DNA of 64,000 nucleotides, taken from Glycomyces harbinensis. Lineage in GTDB: Bacteria; Actinomycetota; Actinomycetes; Mycobacteriales; Micromonosporaceae. Where the stretch lies: the NCBI RefSeq assembly GCF_900101745.1, contig NZ_FNAD01000007.1:62001-126000 (forward strand), read 5' to 3'. The translations under genes were made by a program, and so were the position numbers. Numbering within the stretch: position 1 is the first letter of the stretch; the number at the start of each line of letters is the position of its first letter. Positions 9,751 through 18,418 of this stretch are shown here, in pieces. Under the pieces are notes generated by a model. It did no database searches and was not told the origin of the DNA. It saw only the letters and a list, made by a program, of their open reading frames with translations.

Positions 9751-11886
9751 ATGACCGACCCAACTCCCGACGTCGTCCACCTGCGGCGGGCGGGCACCAG
9801 CGTCGTCGTGTCGCTCACGGACGCGCGCCTGCCGCGAATCCTTCACTGGGGCAACGACCTCGGCGACCTCTCGGGCGCCGAACTGGCCGCGATCCAGCGC
9901 GCGACCTCGCCGACGATCGGCGACAGCGCCGTCACCTACCCGCAGCCCGTTCCGGTGGTCCCGCAACTGGCCGAGAGCTGGCTCGGGCGCCCCGGCGTCA
10001 CCGGCTCGCGCGAGGGCCGGGCCTGGGCCCCGCTGTTCGCGGCCACCGCGATCGGGTTCGACGACACCGGTGACGCGGCCGTCCTCGAAGTCGACGCCAC
10101 CGACGCCGCAAGCGAACTCGCGCTCACCGTCGAACTCCGCCTCGAGGCGAGCGGGCTCCTGCGCGCCCGGGCGACCCTCCGCAACGACGGCGGGCCCTAC
10201 CGCCTCGACGCGCTCGAACTCGCACTGCCGCTTCCCGACCGCGCCGAAGAACTCCTCGACCTCACCGGGCGCTGGGCCCTCGAACGCGTGCCGCAGCGCC
10301 ACCCGTTCCCCGTGGGCGCCTGGGTCCGCGAGAGCCGCGGCGGCAAGCCCGGACTGGAAGCCCCGACGATGCTCGTCGCTGGCGAGACCGGGTTCGGCTT
10401 CCGCGGCGGCGACGTCTGGGGCGCCCACCTCGGCTGGAGCGGCAACCAGGTCCTCGCCGCCGAGCGCACCCCGGCCGGCACCCGCGTCCTGCGCGGCGGC
10501 GAACTCCTCCTCGCCGACGAGACGGTTCTCGGCACCGGCGAGGCCTACCGCACGCCGTGGCTCTACGGCGCGCGCGGGGCCGGACTCGACGCCCTCGCCG
10601 CCCAAGTGCACCGGCACCTCCGCGCCCGGCCCGGGCACCCCAGGACGGCCCGCCCCGTCATCGTCAACACCTGGGAGGCCGTCTACTTCGACCACGACCC
10701 CGACCGGCTGCTGCGCCTGGCCGAACGCAGCGCCGAACTCGGCGCCGAGCGCTTCGTCGTGGACGACGGCTGGTTCCTCGGCCGCCGCGACGACCACACG
10801 TCCCTCGGCGACTGGACCGTCGACCCCGAGGTCTGGCCCGAGGGCCTCGAACCGCTCGCCGACCGCGTCCGCGAACTCGGCATGGACTTCGGCCTCTGGT
10901 TCGAACCCGAGATGGTCAACCTCGACTCCGAACTCGCACGCGCCCATCCCGAATGGGTCTTCGACGGCGGCCACGGCCCCGGCCCGGCCTCCCGCCACCA
11001 GCACGTGCTCGACCTCGGCCACGACGGCGCCTACCGGCTCGTCCTCGACCGGATCTCGACGCTCGTGGGCCGGCTCGGCATCGCCTACATCAAGTGGGAC
11101 CACAACCGATACCTCACCGACGCCGGGCACAGCACCGACGGCCGCCCCGGCGTCCACCGCCAGACCGAGCGCGCCTACCGGATGATGCGCGAACTGCGCG
11201 AGGCCCACCCCGGCCTGGAGATCGAGTCCTGCGCCAGCGGCGGCGGCCGCATCGACCTCGGCGTCCTGGAGCACACCGACCGCGTGTGGCCCTCCGACTG
11301 CAACGACCCCAGCGAGCGCATCGACATCCAGCGCTGGACCGGCCTGCTCATGCCGCCCGAACTCCAGGGCACCCACATCGGCGCCGAGACCTCCCACACC
11401 ACCAGGAGAGTCGCGACGCTCCCGTTCCGCGCCGCCACCGTCCTGTGGGGACATCTCGGCGTCGAGGCCGACCTCACCCGGACCGACGAGCGCACCTTCG
11501 CCGAACTCAAGGCCTGGGTCGACGCCCACCGCGGTCTGCGGCCCCTGCTCCACACCGGCGACGTCGTCCACGCCGACACCGCCCCCGAGTTCCGCCTCGA
11601 AGGCGTCGTCGCCGCGGACGCGAGCGAAGCGCTCTACCAGTTCGCCGTCCTCGCCCGGCCCGCCGTCTGGCCGCCGCCGCGCCTGCGCTTCCCCGGCCTC
11701 GACCCCGAGCGCCGCTACCGCGTCGAGGAACTCGCCGTCACCGAAGCCGTCCCCGCCGGGCAGCGTCCACCGTGGATGGCGGCCGATCTCGTCCTGCCGG
11801 GCCGCGCACTCGCCGAGACCGGCATCGAGGCGCCGTCCCTCGACGTCGACCGCTCGGTCCTGCTGCGCCTCAGCGATGTCGGCTGA
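9751..11886 (+). CDS. GH36 alpha-galactosidase
   Basis: A 711-aa protein with no signal peptide and the full GH36 architecture: N-terminal beta-sandwich, (beta/alpha)8 barrel from about residue 300, and C-terminal sheet. Diagnostic motifs are NTWEAVYFD, RFVVDDGWF, GLWFEPEMVN, AYIKWDHNR with nucleophile Asp450, ESCASGGGRID, and WPSDCNDP with acid/base Asp516. It hydrolyses terminal alpha-1,6-galactose from raffinose- or melibiose-like sugars in the cytoplasm. Its place between the permeases and the mutarotase fits release of galactose from imported oligosaccharides. Confidence 0.94.
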   Translation: MTDPTPDVVHLRRAGTSVVVSLTDARLPRILHWGNDLGDLSGAELAAIQRATSPTIGDSAVTYPQPVPVVPQLAESWLGRPGVTGSREGRAWAPLFAATAIGFDDTGDAAVLEVDATDAASELALTVELRLEASGLLRARATLRNDGGPYRLDALELALPLPDRAEELLDLTGRWALERVPQRHPFPVGAWVRESRGGKPGLEAPTMLVAGETGFGFRGGDVWGAHLGWSGNQVLAAERTPAGTRVLRGGELLLADETVLGTGEAYRTPWLYGARGAGLDALAAQVHRHLRARPGHPRTARPVIVNTWEAVYFDHDPDRLLRLAERSAELGAERFVVDDGWFLGRRDDHTSLGDWTVDPEVWPEGLEPLADRVRELGMDFGLWFEPEMVNLDSELARAHPEWVFDGGHGPGPASRHQHVLDLGHDGAYRLVLDRISTLVGRLGIAYIKWDHNRYLTDAGHSTDGRPGVHRQTERAYRMMRELREAHPGLEIESCASGGGRIDLGVLEHTDRVWPSDCNDPSERIDIQRWTGLLMPPELQGTHIGAETSHTTRRVATLPFRAATVLWGHLGVEADLTRTDERTFAELKAWVDAHRGLRPLLHTGDVVHADTAPEFRLEGVVAADASEALYQFAVLARPAVWPPPRLRFPGLDPERRYRVEELAVTEAVPAGQRPPWMAADLVLPGRALAETGIEAPSLDVDRSVLLRLSDVG

Positions 11887-12808
11887 CCGACCGGAGCGCG
11901 GAGCGGGCGGAATCGTCAGTCTCGCCGGCGAGACCTCCTCGGCCGAGGTCTCGCCGCGGGCCGCGTCCCTGCGCGCGCTCCGCGTCCGCGGCCTCGACCT
12001 GGTCGAGCCCACCGCGCGATTCGCCGAACCGCCCGGCATGGCCGGCGCGGTGCTCGTGCCCTGGCCCAACCGGGTCGCAGACGCCCACTGGCGCTACGAC
12101 GGCGCCGAGCAGCGCCTGAAGGTGACCGAACCCGAACTGGGACATGCCAACCACGGGCTCCTGGCCGCGCACGACTTCACCGTGCGCGCCGCCTCGGCCG
12201 CGTCGGTCACCCTCACCGCCCCCGTCACCGGCCACCCCGGCTATCCCTTCGACCTCGACGTGGCCGTGACCTACCGGCTGCGCCCCGACGGCATCGAGGT
12301 GGCGACGGCCTTCGCCAACCGCGGCGACCGGCCCGCCCCGGTCGCCTCGGGCGCCCACCCGTACCCGCGGGTCGGGCTCGCCCCGACCGAGACGCTCGCC
12401 CTGCGCCTGGACGCCCCCAGCGCCCGCGTCCCCGGCCCGACGCACCTTCCCGGGCCCTCCTTCGACGTCACCGGGACCGTCTACGACCTGCGCACCGGCG
12501 CGCCCTTCGCGAAGCTCCCGCGCCATCTGACCTACGAGCTCGCCGACACCGGAAAGCCTTCGCGCCACCGGCTCTCCGCGCCGGACGGCACCGCCGTCGA
12601 ACTCCACGCCGACGGGCACCACCGCTGGTTCCAGCTCTACATCGCCGAAGGGCTCCCCACCGACGAGGGCCCGCGTCCGGCCGTCGCCGTCGAACCGATG
12701 ACCGCGCCGCCCAACGCCCTGCGCACCGGCGAGGGGCTGCGCTGGATCGAACCCGACGAGACCTGGACCGTCCGATGGGGTCTCAGCCTCATCGAACCCG
12801 GGAGCTAA
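11876..12808 (+). CDS. Aldose 1-epimerase family protein (mutarotase)
   Basis: A 310-aa protein. Its ATG is inside the end of the GH36 gene (11-base overlap). Active-site signatures of the family are visible: NHGLLAAHDF (His), SGAHPYPRVG (second His) and VEPMTAPPNALRTGEGLRWIEP (catalytic Glu). It would interconvert alpha and beta anomers of the galactose or glucose released by the glycosidases. It is the last gene of the importer-glycosidase operon, and its stop overlaps the stop of the convergent AraC gene by 3 bases. Confidence 0.9.
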   Translation: MSADRPERGAGGIVSLAGETSSAEVSPRAASLRALRVRGLDLVEPTARFAEPPGMAGAVLVPWPNRVADAHWRYDGAEQRLKVTEPELGHANHGLLAAHDFTVRAASAASVTLTAPVTGHPGYPFDLDVAVTYRLRPDGIEVATAFANRGDRPAPVASGAHPYPRVGLAPTETLALRLDAPSARVPGPTHLPGPSFDVTGTVYDLRTGAPFAKLPRHLTYELADTGKPSRHRLSAPDGTAVELHADGHHRWFQLYIAEGLPTDEGPRPAVAVEPMTAPPNALRTGEGLRWIEPDETWTVRWGLSLIEPGS

Positions 12809-13668
12809 TCGCTGTACCGCTGCCTGAACTCGCTCGGGCTCATGCCGTGGTGCCTGCGGAAGACCCGCGAGAAGTAGAACGCGTCGTCGAAGCCCACGTC
12901 GAAGGCGATCTCGGTGATCGTCGCGTCGGTCGCGTCCAGCAGCTGCCGCGCCCTCGCCATCCGCAGTGCGGTGTGGTGGGCCAGGACGCCGCCGCCCGTC
13001 GCCCTGCGAAACAACGTGCTCAGATGGGACGGCGAGACGCCGACGAGGCTCGCGAGCTCGGGCACCTTGACCTTCCCGTCCAGTCGCTCGGCGAGGTAGT
13101 TCATGGCCCGCTGGAGCGGATCGCCCGGCTCGGGCATCAGTCTGTCCACATTGATCTGCGTGAGCAGCTTCCACGCCGCGCCGGCCGCGCCGAGCAGCCG
13201 GACGGGGGACTGGTCCCGCTCCAGGCCCGAGACGATCTCGTCGAGCAGCGCCACCGCCCGGTCGATCGCCCGGATCGGGACCACGGGCCGCTCGGCCGAG
13301 GCCTCCAGGCTCTCCACGAGTTCGGTCACGTCGGTCCCCGCCAGGTGCGCCCACCAGATCGTCCAGGGGTCGCGCGCGTCGGCCCCGTACGAGTGCGGGA
13401 CCCCGCGGGGGATGACCAGCGCCTGCCAGGCCCCGAGCCGGTGCGCGCCCGAACCGACCCTCGCCCAGCCCGTCCCCGAGGCGCAGACGATGACGATCGC
13501 CTCGTCAGTGCCCCTCGGACGCTGCATCCGGTGGTCCGCGGCGGCCGGGTAGTAGCCCGCGTCGGTCACCAGCAGCCGACGCGTCACCGGCCGCCGCAGC
13601 GCCTCGGCGACCTGCGGGCGCGGGACCACGACCAGGCGCTGTCCCCGGAACCCCTCTTCGATCGGCAT
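12805..13668 (-). CDS. AraC-family transcriptional regulator
   Basis: A 287-aa protein. An N-terminal cupin-type sensor (about residues 1-165, including HRMQRPRGTDEAIVIVCASGTGW and IPRGVPHSYGA) precedes two C-terminal HTH motifs (VPELASLVGVSPSHLSTLFRR and ITEIAFDVGFDDAFYFSRVFRRHHGMSPSEFR). The ATG at 13668 (MPIEEGF) was chosen because upstream in-frame sequence is low-complexity. It has no strong ribosome site. It is convergent with the sugar operon and divergent from the DUF5107 gene, so it probably senses a sugar and controls this locus. Confidence 0.88.
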   Translation of the reverse strand: MPIEEGFRGQRLVVVPRPQVAEALRRPVTRRLLVTDAGYYPAAADHRMQRPRGTDEAIVIVCASGTGWARVGSGAHRLGAWQALVIPRGVPHSYGADARDPWTIWWAHLAGTDVTELVESLEASAERPVVPIRAIDRAVALLDEIVSGLERDQSPVRLLGAAGAAWKLLTQINVDRLMPEPGDPLQRAMNYLAERLDGKVKVPELASLVGVSPSHLSTLFRRATGGGVLAHHTALRMARARQLLDATDATITEIAFDVGFDDAFYFSRVFRRHHGMSPSEFRQRYSD

Positions 13669-13669
13669 G

Positions 13670-13724
13670 GGCCCATCATCCACCACAACCGGCGGATCGT
13701 CCAGGCCTTCTGGCCCATCACCCA
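13670..13724. promoter_or_regulatory. 42-bp-spaced direct repeat between araC-type gene and DUF5107 gene
   Basis: GGCCCATCATCCA (13670-13682) and GGCCCATCACCCA (13712-13724) differ at one base and are exactly 42 bp apart, about four helical turns. AraC-family dimers bind directly repeated half-sites, so this is a candidate operator for the adjacent regulator. The same sequence was not noticed upstream of the GH97 genes. Confidence 0.45.
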
Positions 13725-13759
13725 TTCCCGAACGCCGCCGCGCCCGCTTCACTGGAGGG

Positions 13760-16700
13760 GTGACCAGCGACCGACTGCACCTTCCCGACGCCCCGACCGA
13801 CCTCGCCGCCCGACTCGCCGCAGGCGAGGCCGTGGCCTGGAGCGAGCCGGTCTCCATGACCACGTACGAGCCCGCCGCGCCCGACCCGTACCCGATGTTC
13901 CTGGACCGGCGCGTCTACCAGGGCTCCAGCGGCCGCGTCTACCCGATCCCGTTCACCGACCGCATCGCGGGCGAAGGCGCGCCGCGCACCTGGCAGGCGA
14001 TCCACCTCGAGAACCGCTGGCTGCGCCTCATGGTCCTGCCCGAACTCGGCGGCCGGATCCACGTCGGCTTCGACAAGACCGCCGGCTACGACTTCTTCTA
14101 CCGCAACAACGTGATCAAGCCGGCCCTCGTGGGCCTGGCCGGGCCCTGGATCTCCGGCGGCGTCGAGTTCAACTGGCCCCAGCACCACCGCCCCGCGACG
14201 TTCCTGCCCGTGCAGACCGCGATCGAGGAGCACCCCGACGGCGCCGTCACCGTCTGGTGCTCCGACCACGACCCCTTCACCCGCATGAAGGGCACGCACG
14301 GCATCCGCCTCCACCCCGACCGCGCCGTGGTCGAACTCGCGGTGCGCCTGCACAACCGCACCAGCGAGACGCAGACGTTCCTGTGGTGGGCCAACGTCGC
14401 CGCCCGCGTCCACGACGACTACCAGTCCTTCTTCCCGACCGACGTCCGCTACGTGGCCGACCACGCCCGCCGCGCGATCACGGCCTTCCCCCGGGCCGAC
14501 CGGCCCTACTACGGCGTCGACTACCCCGCCCGCGGCGACGGCCGCGACCGGCTCGACCTGTACCGCAACATCACCGTTCCGACGTCCTATATGGTCACCG
14601 ACACCCGGGACGACTTCTTCGGCGGCTACGACCACCGCGCCGGCGCGGGCTTCGTCCACGTCGCCGACCGCCGCATCGCCCCCGGCAAGAAGCAGTGGAC
14701 CTGGGGCAACGCGCCGTTCGGACACGCCTGGGACCGCCACCTCACCGACGAAGACGGCCCCTACGTCGAGCTCATGGCCGGCGTCTACACCGACAACCAG
14801 CCCGACTTCTCCTGGCTGGAGCCCGGCGAGACGAAGTCCTTCACGCAAACCTGGTACCCCATCCACGGGATCGGACCGGCCCACCAGGCGAACGACGAGG
14901 CCGCCGTCCGGCTCGACGCCGAGCCGGGCCGCATCGCCGTCGGCGTCTGCGTCAGCCGTCCCCGCAAGGGCGCCGTCGTAGCGGTGACCCTCGATGATGA
15001 GACACTGTGGACCACGACCGCCGACCTCGAACCCGGCGTCCCACTGCAAGCGTCCTTCGACGCCGCCTGCGAACCGACCGAAGTGGAACTGACGGTCACC
15101 CACGAAGGCGCCCGACTGATCTCCTGGCGCCCGCGACCCGACCACGACGCCCCCGAACCCCGTCCCGCCACCGCGCCCCTGCCGCCCGAGTCGGTCGAGA
15201 GCGTCGACGAGCTCTACTACACCGGCGTCCACCTGGCCCAGTACCGCCACCCGAGCCGCTCGCCGATCCCGTACTGGACCGAGGGCCTGCGCCGCGACCC
15301 CGGCGACGTCCGGTGCAGCCTCGCGCTCGCCGACGACGCCTACCGCCGCGCCGAGTACGCCGCCGCCGAACGGCACGCCAGGCGCGCGCTCGAACGCCTC
15401 ACCGCCCGCAACCTCAATCCCCGCGACGGCGAAGCGTCCTATGTGCTCGGACTCATCCTGCGCCGCACCGGCCGCGAGGAGGCGGCCGTCGACGCGTTCG
15501 CCAAGGCCGCCTGGGACGTCCGCTGGCTCGCCCCCGCCTCACTCGAGATCGCGCGCATCGACGCCCGGGCCGGGCGACTCGCGCAAGCCCTCGATCGAGC
15601 CGAGACCGCGCTGCGCCTCGCCCCCGACGACACGCGCGCCCACGCCGTCCGCACCGTCGCCCTCCGCGGCCTCGGCCGCACCGGTGACGCCGCCGGGTTC
15701 CTCGCCGCGCGCCTCGCCGACGATCCGCTCGACCAGGTCGCACAGGCCCTCGACGGCCGCACCCTCGCCTGCGACGCCCGCACCTTCATCGACGTCGCCC
15801 TCGAACTCGCCGAGGCCGGCGCGTCCGACACGGCGCTGGCGCTCCTCGCCGAAGCCGAGACCCGCGAGCCGACGCCCGCCGGGGAAGTGCGGCCCATCGC
15901 CGGATACCACCGGGCCCGGCTCCTCGACCTGCTCGGCCGCGCCGACGAGGCCGAACACGCCCGCAAAGCCGCACGCGGCGCCCCCGCCGAGCACTGCTTC
16001 CCCTCCGGGCTGGACGACCACGACGCGCTCCGCGCCGCACTCGACGCCGACCCGGGCGACGCCCGCGCCGCCGCCCTCCTCGGCATGCTCCTGTTCGACC
16101 GGGGCCGGACGGAGGAAGCCCTCGAATGCTGGGAACTCGCGATCGATGCCGGCCTCGCCGACCCGGTGCTGCACCGGAACGCGGCCCTCGCCACGTACGC
16201 CGTGTACGGCGACGACGACCGCATCCCGCAGTACTTCGAGCGCGCGATCGCACTGCGGCCCGACGCCCGGCTCGTCTACGAACTCGACCAGTTCCTGGCC
16301 CGCCGCGGCGTTTCAGCACAGGACCGGCTCGCCCGGCTCGACCCCGCGATCGTGCTCGAACGCGACGACGCGACGGTGGTCTACTGCGAGCTCCTGACGG
16401 AGGCGGGCCGCCACGACGAGGCCAGGTCCATCATGGAGCATCGCGCGTTCGCACCGTGGGAAGGCGGCGAAGGCCGCACCCTCGCCGCCTGGGAAGGCCT
16501 CATGCTCGCCTCCAGCCGAGCCGCCGAAGCCGACGGGGACCTCACGGCCGCACTCGACTACGTCGACCGCGCGATCGACCCGCCGCCCGACCTCGGCGAG
16601 ACCCGCATCGAGACCGCCCACCCGGTACGGCTGCTCACCAGAAGGGCCGACCTCCTCGACCGCCGCGGCGACCACACCGAAGCCGAAACGCTCCGGGCCG

Positions 16701-16795
16701 CCATCCCGGAGGAGGAACCGGCCGAGGACGACGACCGCAAGGTGGACTACTTCGCGACCTCGCTCCCGGACATGCTCCTGTTCCCGCCGCGATGA
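13760..16795 (+). CDS. DUF5107 domain protein with C-terminal TPR array
   Basis: A 1011-aa cytoplasmic protein. The first 330 residues match the DUF5107 type: YPMFLDRRVYQGSSGRVYP, WLRLMVLPELGGRIH, YDFFYRNNVIKPALVGLAGPW and GGVEFNWPQHHR, a mutarotase-like fold. From about residue 500 to the end there are repeated helical hairpins of TPR type (for example SLALADDAYRRAEYAAAERHARRALE). The GTG at 13760 gives the expected N-terminus, although the GGAGG before it is only 1 base away; an ATG at 13856 is an alternative. Homologues often sit beside glycosidases and are thought to bind or process carbohydrate. The exact activity is unknown. Confidence 0.85.
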   Translation: MTSDRLHLPDAPTDLAARLAAGEAVAWSEPVSMTTYEPAAPDPYPMFLDRRVYQGSSGRVYPIPFTDRIAGEGAPRTWQAIHLENRWLRLMVLPELGGRIHVGFDKTAGYDFFYRNNVIKPALVGLAGPWISGGVEFNWPQHHRPATFLPVQTAIEEHPDGAVTVWCSDHDPFTRMKGTHGIRLHPDRAVVELAVRLHNRTSETQTFLWWANVAARVHDDYQSFFPTDVRYVADHARRAITAFPRADRPYYGVDYPARGDGRDRLDLYRNITVPTSYMVTDTRDDFFGGYDHRAGAGFVHVADRRIAPGKKQWTWGNAPFGHAWDRHLTDEDGPYVELMAGVYTDNQPDFSWLEPGETKSFTQTWYPIHGIGPAHQANDEAAVRLDAEPGRIAVGVCVSRPRKGAVVAVTLDDETLWTTTADLEPGVPLQASFDAACEPTEVELTVTHEGARLISWRPRPDHDAPEPRPATAPLPPESVESVDELYYTGVHLAQYRHPSRSPIPYWTEGLRRDPGDVRCSLALADDAYRRAEYAAAERHARRALERLTARNLNPRDGEASYVLGLILRRTGREEAAVDAFAKAAWDVRWLAPASLEIARIDARAGRLAQALDRAETALRLAPDDTRAHAVRTVALRGLGRTGDAAGFLAARLADDPLDQVAQALDGRTLACDARTFIDVALELAEAGASDTALALLAEAETREPTPAGEVRPIAGYHRARLLDLLGRADEAEHARKAARGAPAEHCFPSGLDDHDALRAALDADPGDARAAALLGMLLFDRGRTEEALECWELAIDAGLADPVLHRNAALATYAVYGDDDRIPQYFERAIALRPDARLVYELDQFLARRGVSAQDRLARLDPAIVLERDDATVVYCELLTEAGRHDEARSIMEHRAFAPWEGGEGRTLAAWEGLMLASSRAAEADGDLTAALDYVDRAIDPPPDLGETRIETAHPVRLLTRRADLLDRRGDHTEAETLRAAIPEEEPAEDDDRKVDYFATSLPDMLLFPPR

Positions 16796-16801
16796 CCGAC
16801 T

Positions 16802-16826
16802 GCGGCGGCCCTCATCGGGCCGCCGC
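16802..16826. terminator. bidirectional hairpin between DUF5107 and CPBP genes
   Basis: GCGGCGGCCC and GGGCCGCCGC form a perfect 10-bp stem with a 5-base loop. It covers the stop codon of the minus-strand CPBP gene and lies 6 bases beyond the stop of the plus-strand gene. Confidence 0.65.
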
Positions 16827-17618
16827 GGACTCCTGCTCCCGCTTGCGCACGCGGACGACTCGGGCGCGGGCGAACACGGCCAGGAACACCGCGGTCGTCA
16901 CCACGGCGGCGACCGCGGTGACGTACACCTGCGGCGACTCGTTGACCTGCCCGCCGGCGACGGTGTGCAGGACGACGTTGATGAGCCAGTGCCCGATCGC
17001 CGCGGTCAGCACGCGCTGCCAGAAGGCGCCGTTGCCCATGTACCCCAGGAGGATCGCGAAGGCGACGGTCGCGACGACGAACGAGGCGGCGACGGCGAAT
17101 CCGGCGGTGAAGATCTGGACGTGCCACACGGCCCAGACGACGCCGGTGGCGCTCGCCGCCGCGAGGCGGCCCATTTTGGTCTCGAACAGCGGCTGCATGA
17201 AGCCGCGCCATCCGATCTCCTCGCCGGTCGCCCCGACCAGCTGGAGCACCAGGTACAGCAGGAACGGCGCCCCGGCGACACTGGAGACCCCCGCGAAGTC
17301 CTCGCCCAAGGCGAGCGTGCACGCGACGACGATGAGCGCGAAGAGCCCCACCGCCGCGACCATCAGTCCGGTGTGGGCGGTCACCTGCCTCCGGGAGACC
17401 GCCTCGGGCAGTAGGGCCTTGAGCCGCTTTCGGTAGATCAGCCATGCCGCCAGTGCGCCGAGCGCGGGACCGAACTGCGCCAGGGTGAGCACTTCGCCGT
17501 CGACGCCGGCCGCCGACTGGAGCACGCCGAGCGCCCCGGAGAACAGGAAGGCCAGCAGCGTGAAGACGCCGAGCACGGGCCAGGGGCCCCTGGAGGGGCG
17601 AGAGGAGCTGGGAGACAT
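16812..17618 (-). CDS. CPBP family intramembrane glutamic endopeptidase
   Basis: A 268-aa protein with about eight hydrophobic segments. The CPBP/Abi motifs are present: EEIGWRG (EExxxR, catalytic Glu pair), WAVWHVQIF and a later NVVLH. The ATG at 17618 is preceded by GAAAGGAAG. In other bacteria such proteases mature prenylated or peptide substrates or give bacteriocin immunity; no substrate is evident here. It appears monocistronic, with no functional link to the sugar genes. Confidence 0.88.
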   Translation of the reverse strand: MSPSSSRPSRGPWPVLGVFTLLAFLFSGALGVLQSAAGVDGEVLTLAQFGPALGALAAWLIYRKRLKALLPEAVSRRQVTAHTGLMVAAVGLFALIVVACTLALGEDFAGVSSVAGAPFLLYLVLQLVGATGEEIGWRGFMQPLFETKMGRLAAASATGVVWAVWHVQIFTAGFAVAASFVVATVAFAILLGYMGNGAFWQRVLTAAIGHWLINVVLHTVAGGQVNESPQVYVTAVAAVVTTAVFLAVFARARVVRVRKREQESAAAR

Positions 17619-17751
17619 GGCTTCCTTTCGAAACGCGTGGGGTCGGAGGGGCGCCATGACGCTACCCGCCGGTCCGCTCCTCTTCGGATCTGCCGGACGC
17701 GGCTGTGATGCCTCCCCGCTCAACGACCGCGTACCGCAACAAGGCCCACCT

Positions 17752-18201
17752 TCAGTCGAAGTACTCCACCAGGCCGACGATGACGCCGGCGGGGCCGCGC
17801 ACATACGCGTACCGCAGGAGTTCCTCGTACTGCGCGGTGTCGCCGACGAGTTCGGCGCCGTGCGAGCGCAGCCGCTCGACGGTGTCGTCGACGCCGTCCA
17901 CGACGAACGTGAGCCGCGGGATGCCCGGCGTGCTCACCGGCTCCCACGGCGCCCGGCCGGTGGCCTCGGGGCTGTGGATCACCGACAGCTCGACCCGGCC
18001 GTTGCCGTCCGGGGTCCGCAGCATGGCGATGTCCGACCGCAGGCCGTCGAGCGCGGTGAGCCGGTCCGCCCATTCGCCCTCGACCGTCGCCTCGCCTTCC
18101 AGCTCCATGCCGAGTTCGGTGAAGAACGCGACGGCCGCCGCGAGGTCCTCGACCACGATGCCGACGTGGTCCATTCGCTTCAGTGTCATGGGAAGGCTCA
18201 T
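17752..18201 (-). CDS. VOC/glyoxalase-fold family protein
   Basis: A 149-aa two-module vicinal-oxygen-chelate protein beginning KRMDHVGIVVEDLAAAVAFFTELGM, with a second module around RLTFVVDGVDDTVERLRSHGAE ending in VGLVEYFD. Likely metal ligands are His near residue 11 and Glu near 146. The ATG overlaps the stop of the upstream 48-aa gene by ATGA and its GGAGAA is only 2 bases away, so translation probably depends on coupling. Its substrate (isomerase, dioxygenase or resistance type) cannot be assigned. Confidence 0.85.
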   Translation of the reverse strand: MSLPMTLKRMDHVGIVVEDLAAAVAFFTELGMELEGEATVEGEWADRLTALDGLRSDIAMLRTPDGNGRVELSVIHSPEATGRAPWEPVSTPGIPRLTFVVDGVDDTVERLRSHGAELVGDTAQYEELLRYAYVRGPAGVIVGLVEYFD

Positions 18202-18344
18202 TTCTCCGCGTTCGCGGGCTCGTAGCGGCGGCGGGCGCTGCCGCCGACCCGTGCGAGGTCGGTGCCGTGGACGTGCAGCGCGGAGCGCACGGCGGCGGTG
18301 AGATCGGTGAGCGCTGAAGGTGCGCTGATCGTGGGTGCTTCCAT
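18198..18344 (-). CDS. Small 48-aa protein translationally coupled to the VOC gene
   Basis: Starts MEAPTISAPSALTDLTAAV and ends SARRRYEPANAEK. A near-perfect ribosome site GGGGGAGG lies 8 bases before the ATG, and the TGA overlaps the next ATG (ATGA). No transmembrane segment or known motif is visible; the C-terminal third is basic. It is divergent from a LysR gene, so the pair is a plausible LysR target. No function can be assigned. Confidence comes from the ribosome site and the overlap, not from homology. Confidence 0.6.
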   Translation of the reverse strand: MEAPTISAPSALTDLTAAVRSALHVHGTDLARVGGSARRRYEPANAEK

Positions 18345-18401
18345 GCGATCAGCCTCCCCCCGATCGATCCATCAGTCCAATGCCAGATCTCGCGCCGACC
18401 G

Positions 18402-18416
18402 ATCGATAGTATCGAT
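18402..18416. promoter_or_regulatory. candidate LysR operator ATCGAT-AGT-ATCGAT
   Basis: An inverted repeat of ATCGAT around a 3-base centre lies just before the LysR ATG (18419), in the divergent promoter region with the 48-aa/VOC operon. ATCGAT-rich sequence continues at 18361-18368. LysR-type proteins usually bind such divergent regions. Confidence 0.4.
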
Positions 18417-18418
18417 GA

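Noticed and set aside
8839..12069. Very long antisense open frame (over 1000 codons) across the permease/GH36 region, with similar long shadows elsewhere.
   Set aside because: Stop codons are rare in antisense frames at this GC content; the sense strand carries clear, motif-bearing proteins.
17656..17751. A plus-strand ATG with GGAGGGG immediately upstream.
   Set aside because: The frame continues only as the antisense of the VOC gene. The apparent ribosome site is the complement of minus-strand intergenic sequence.
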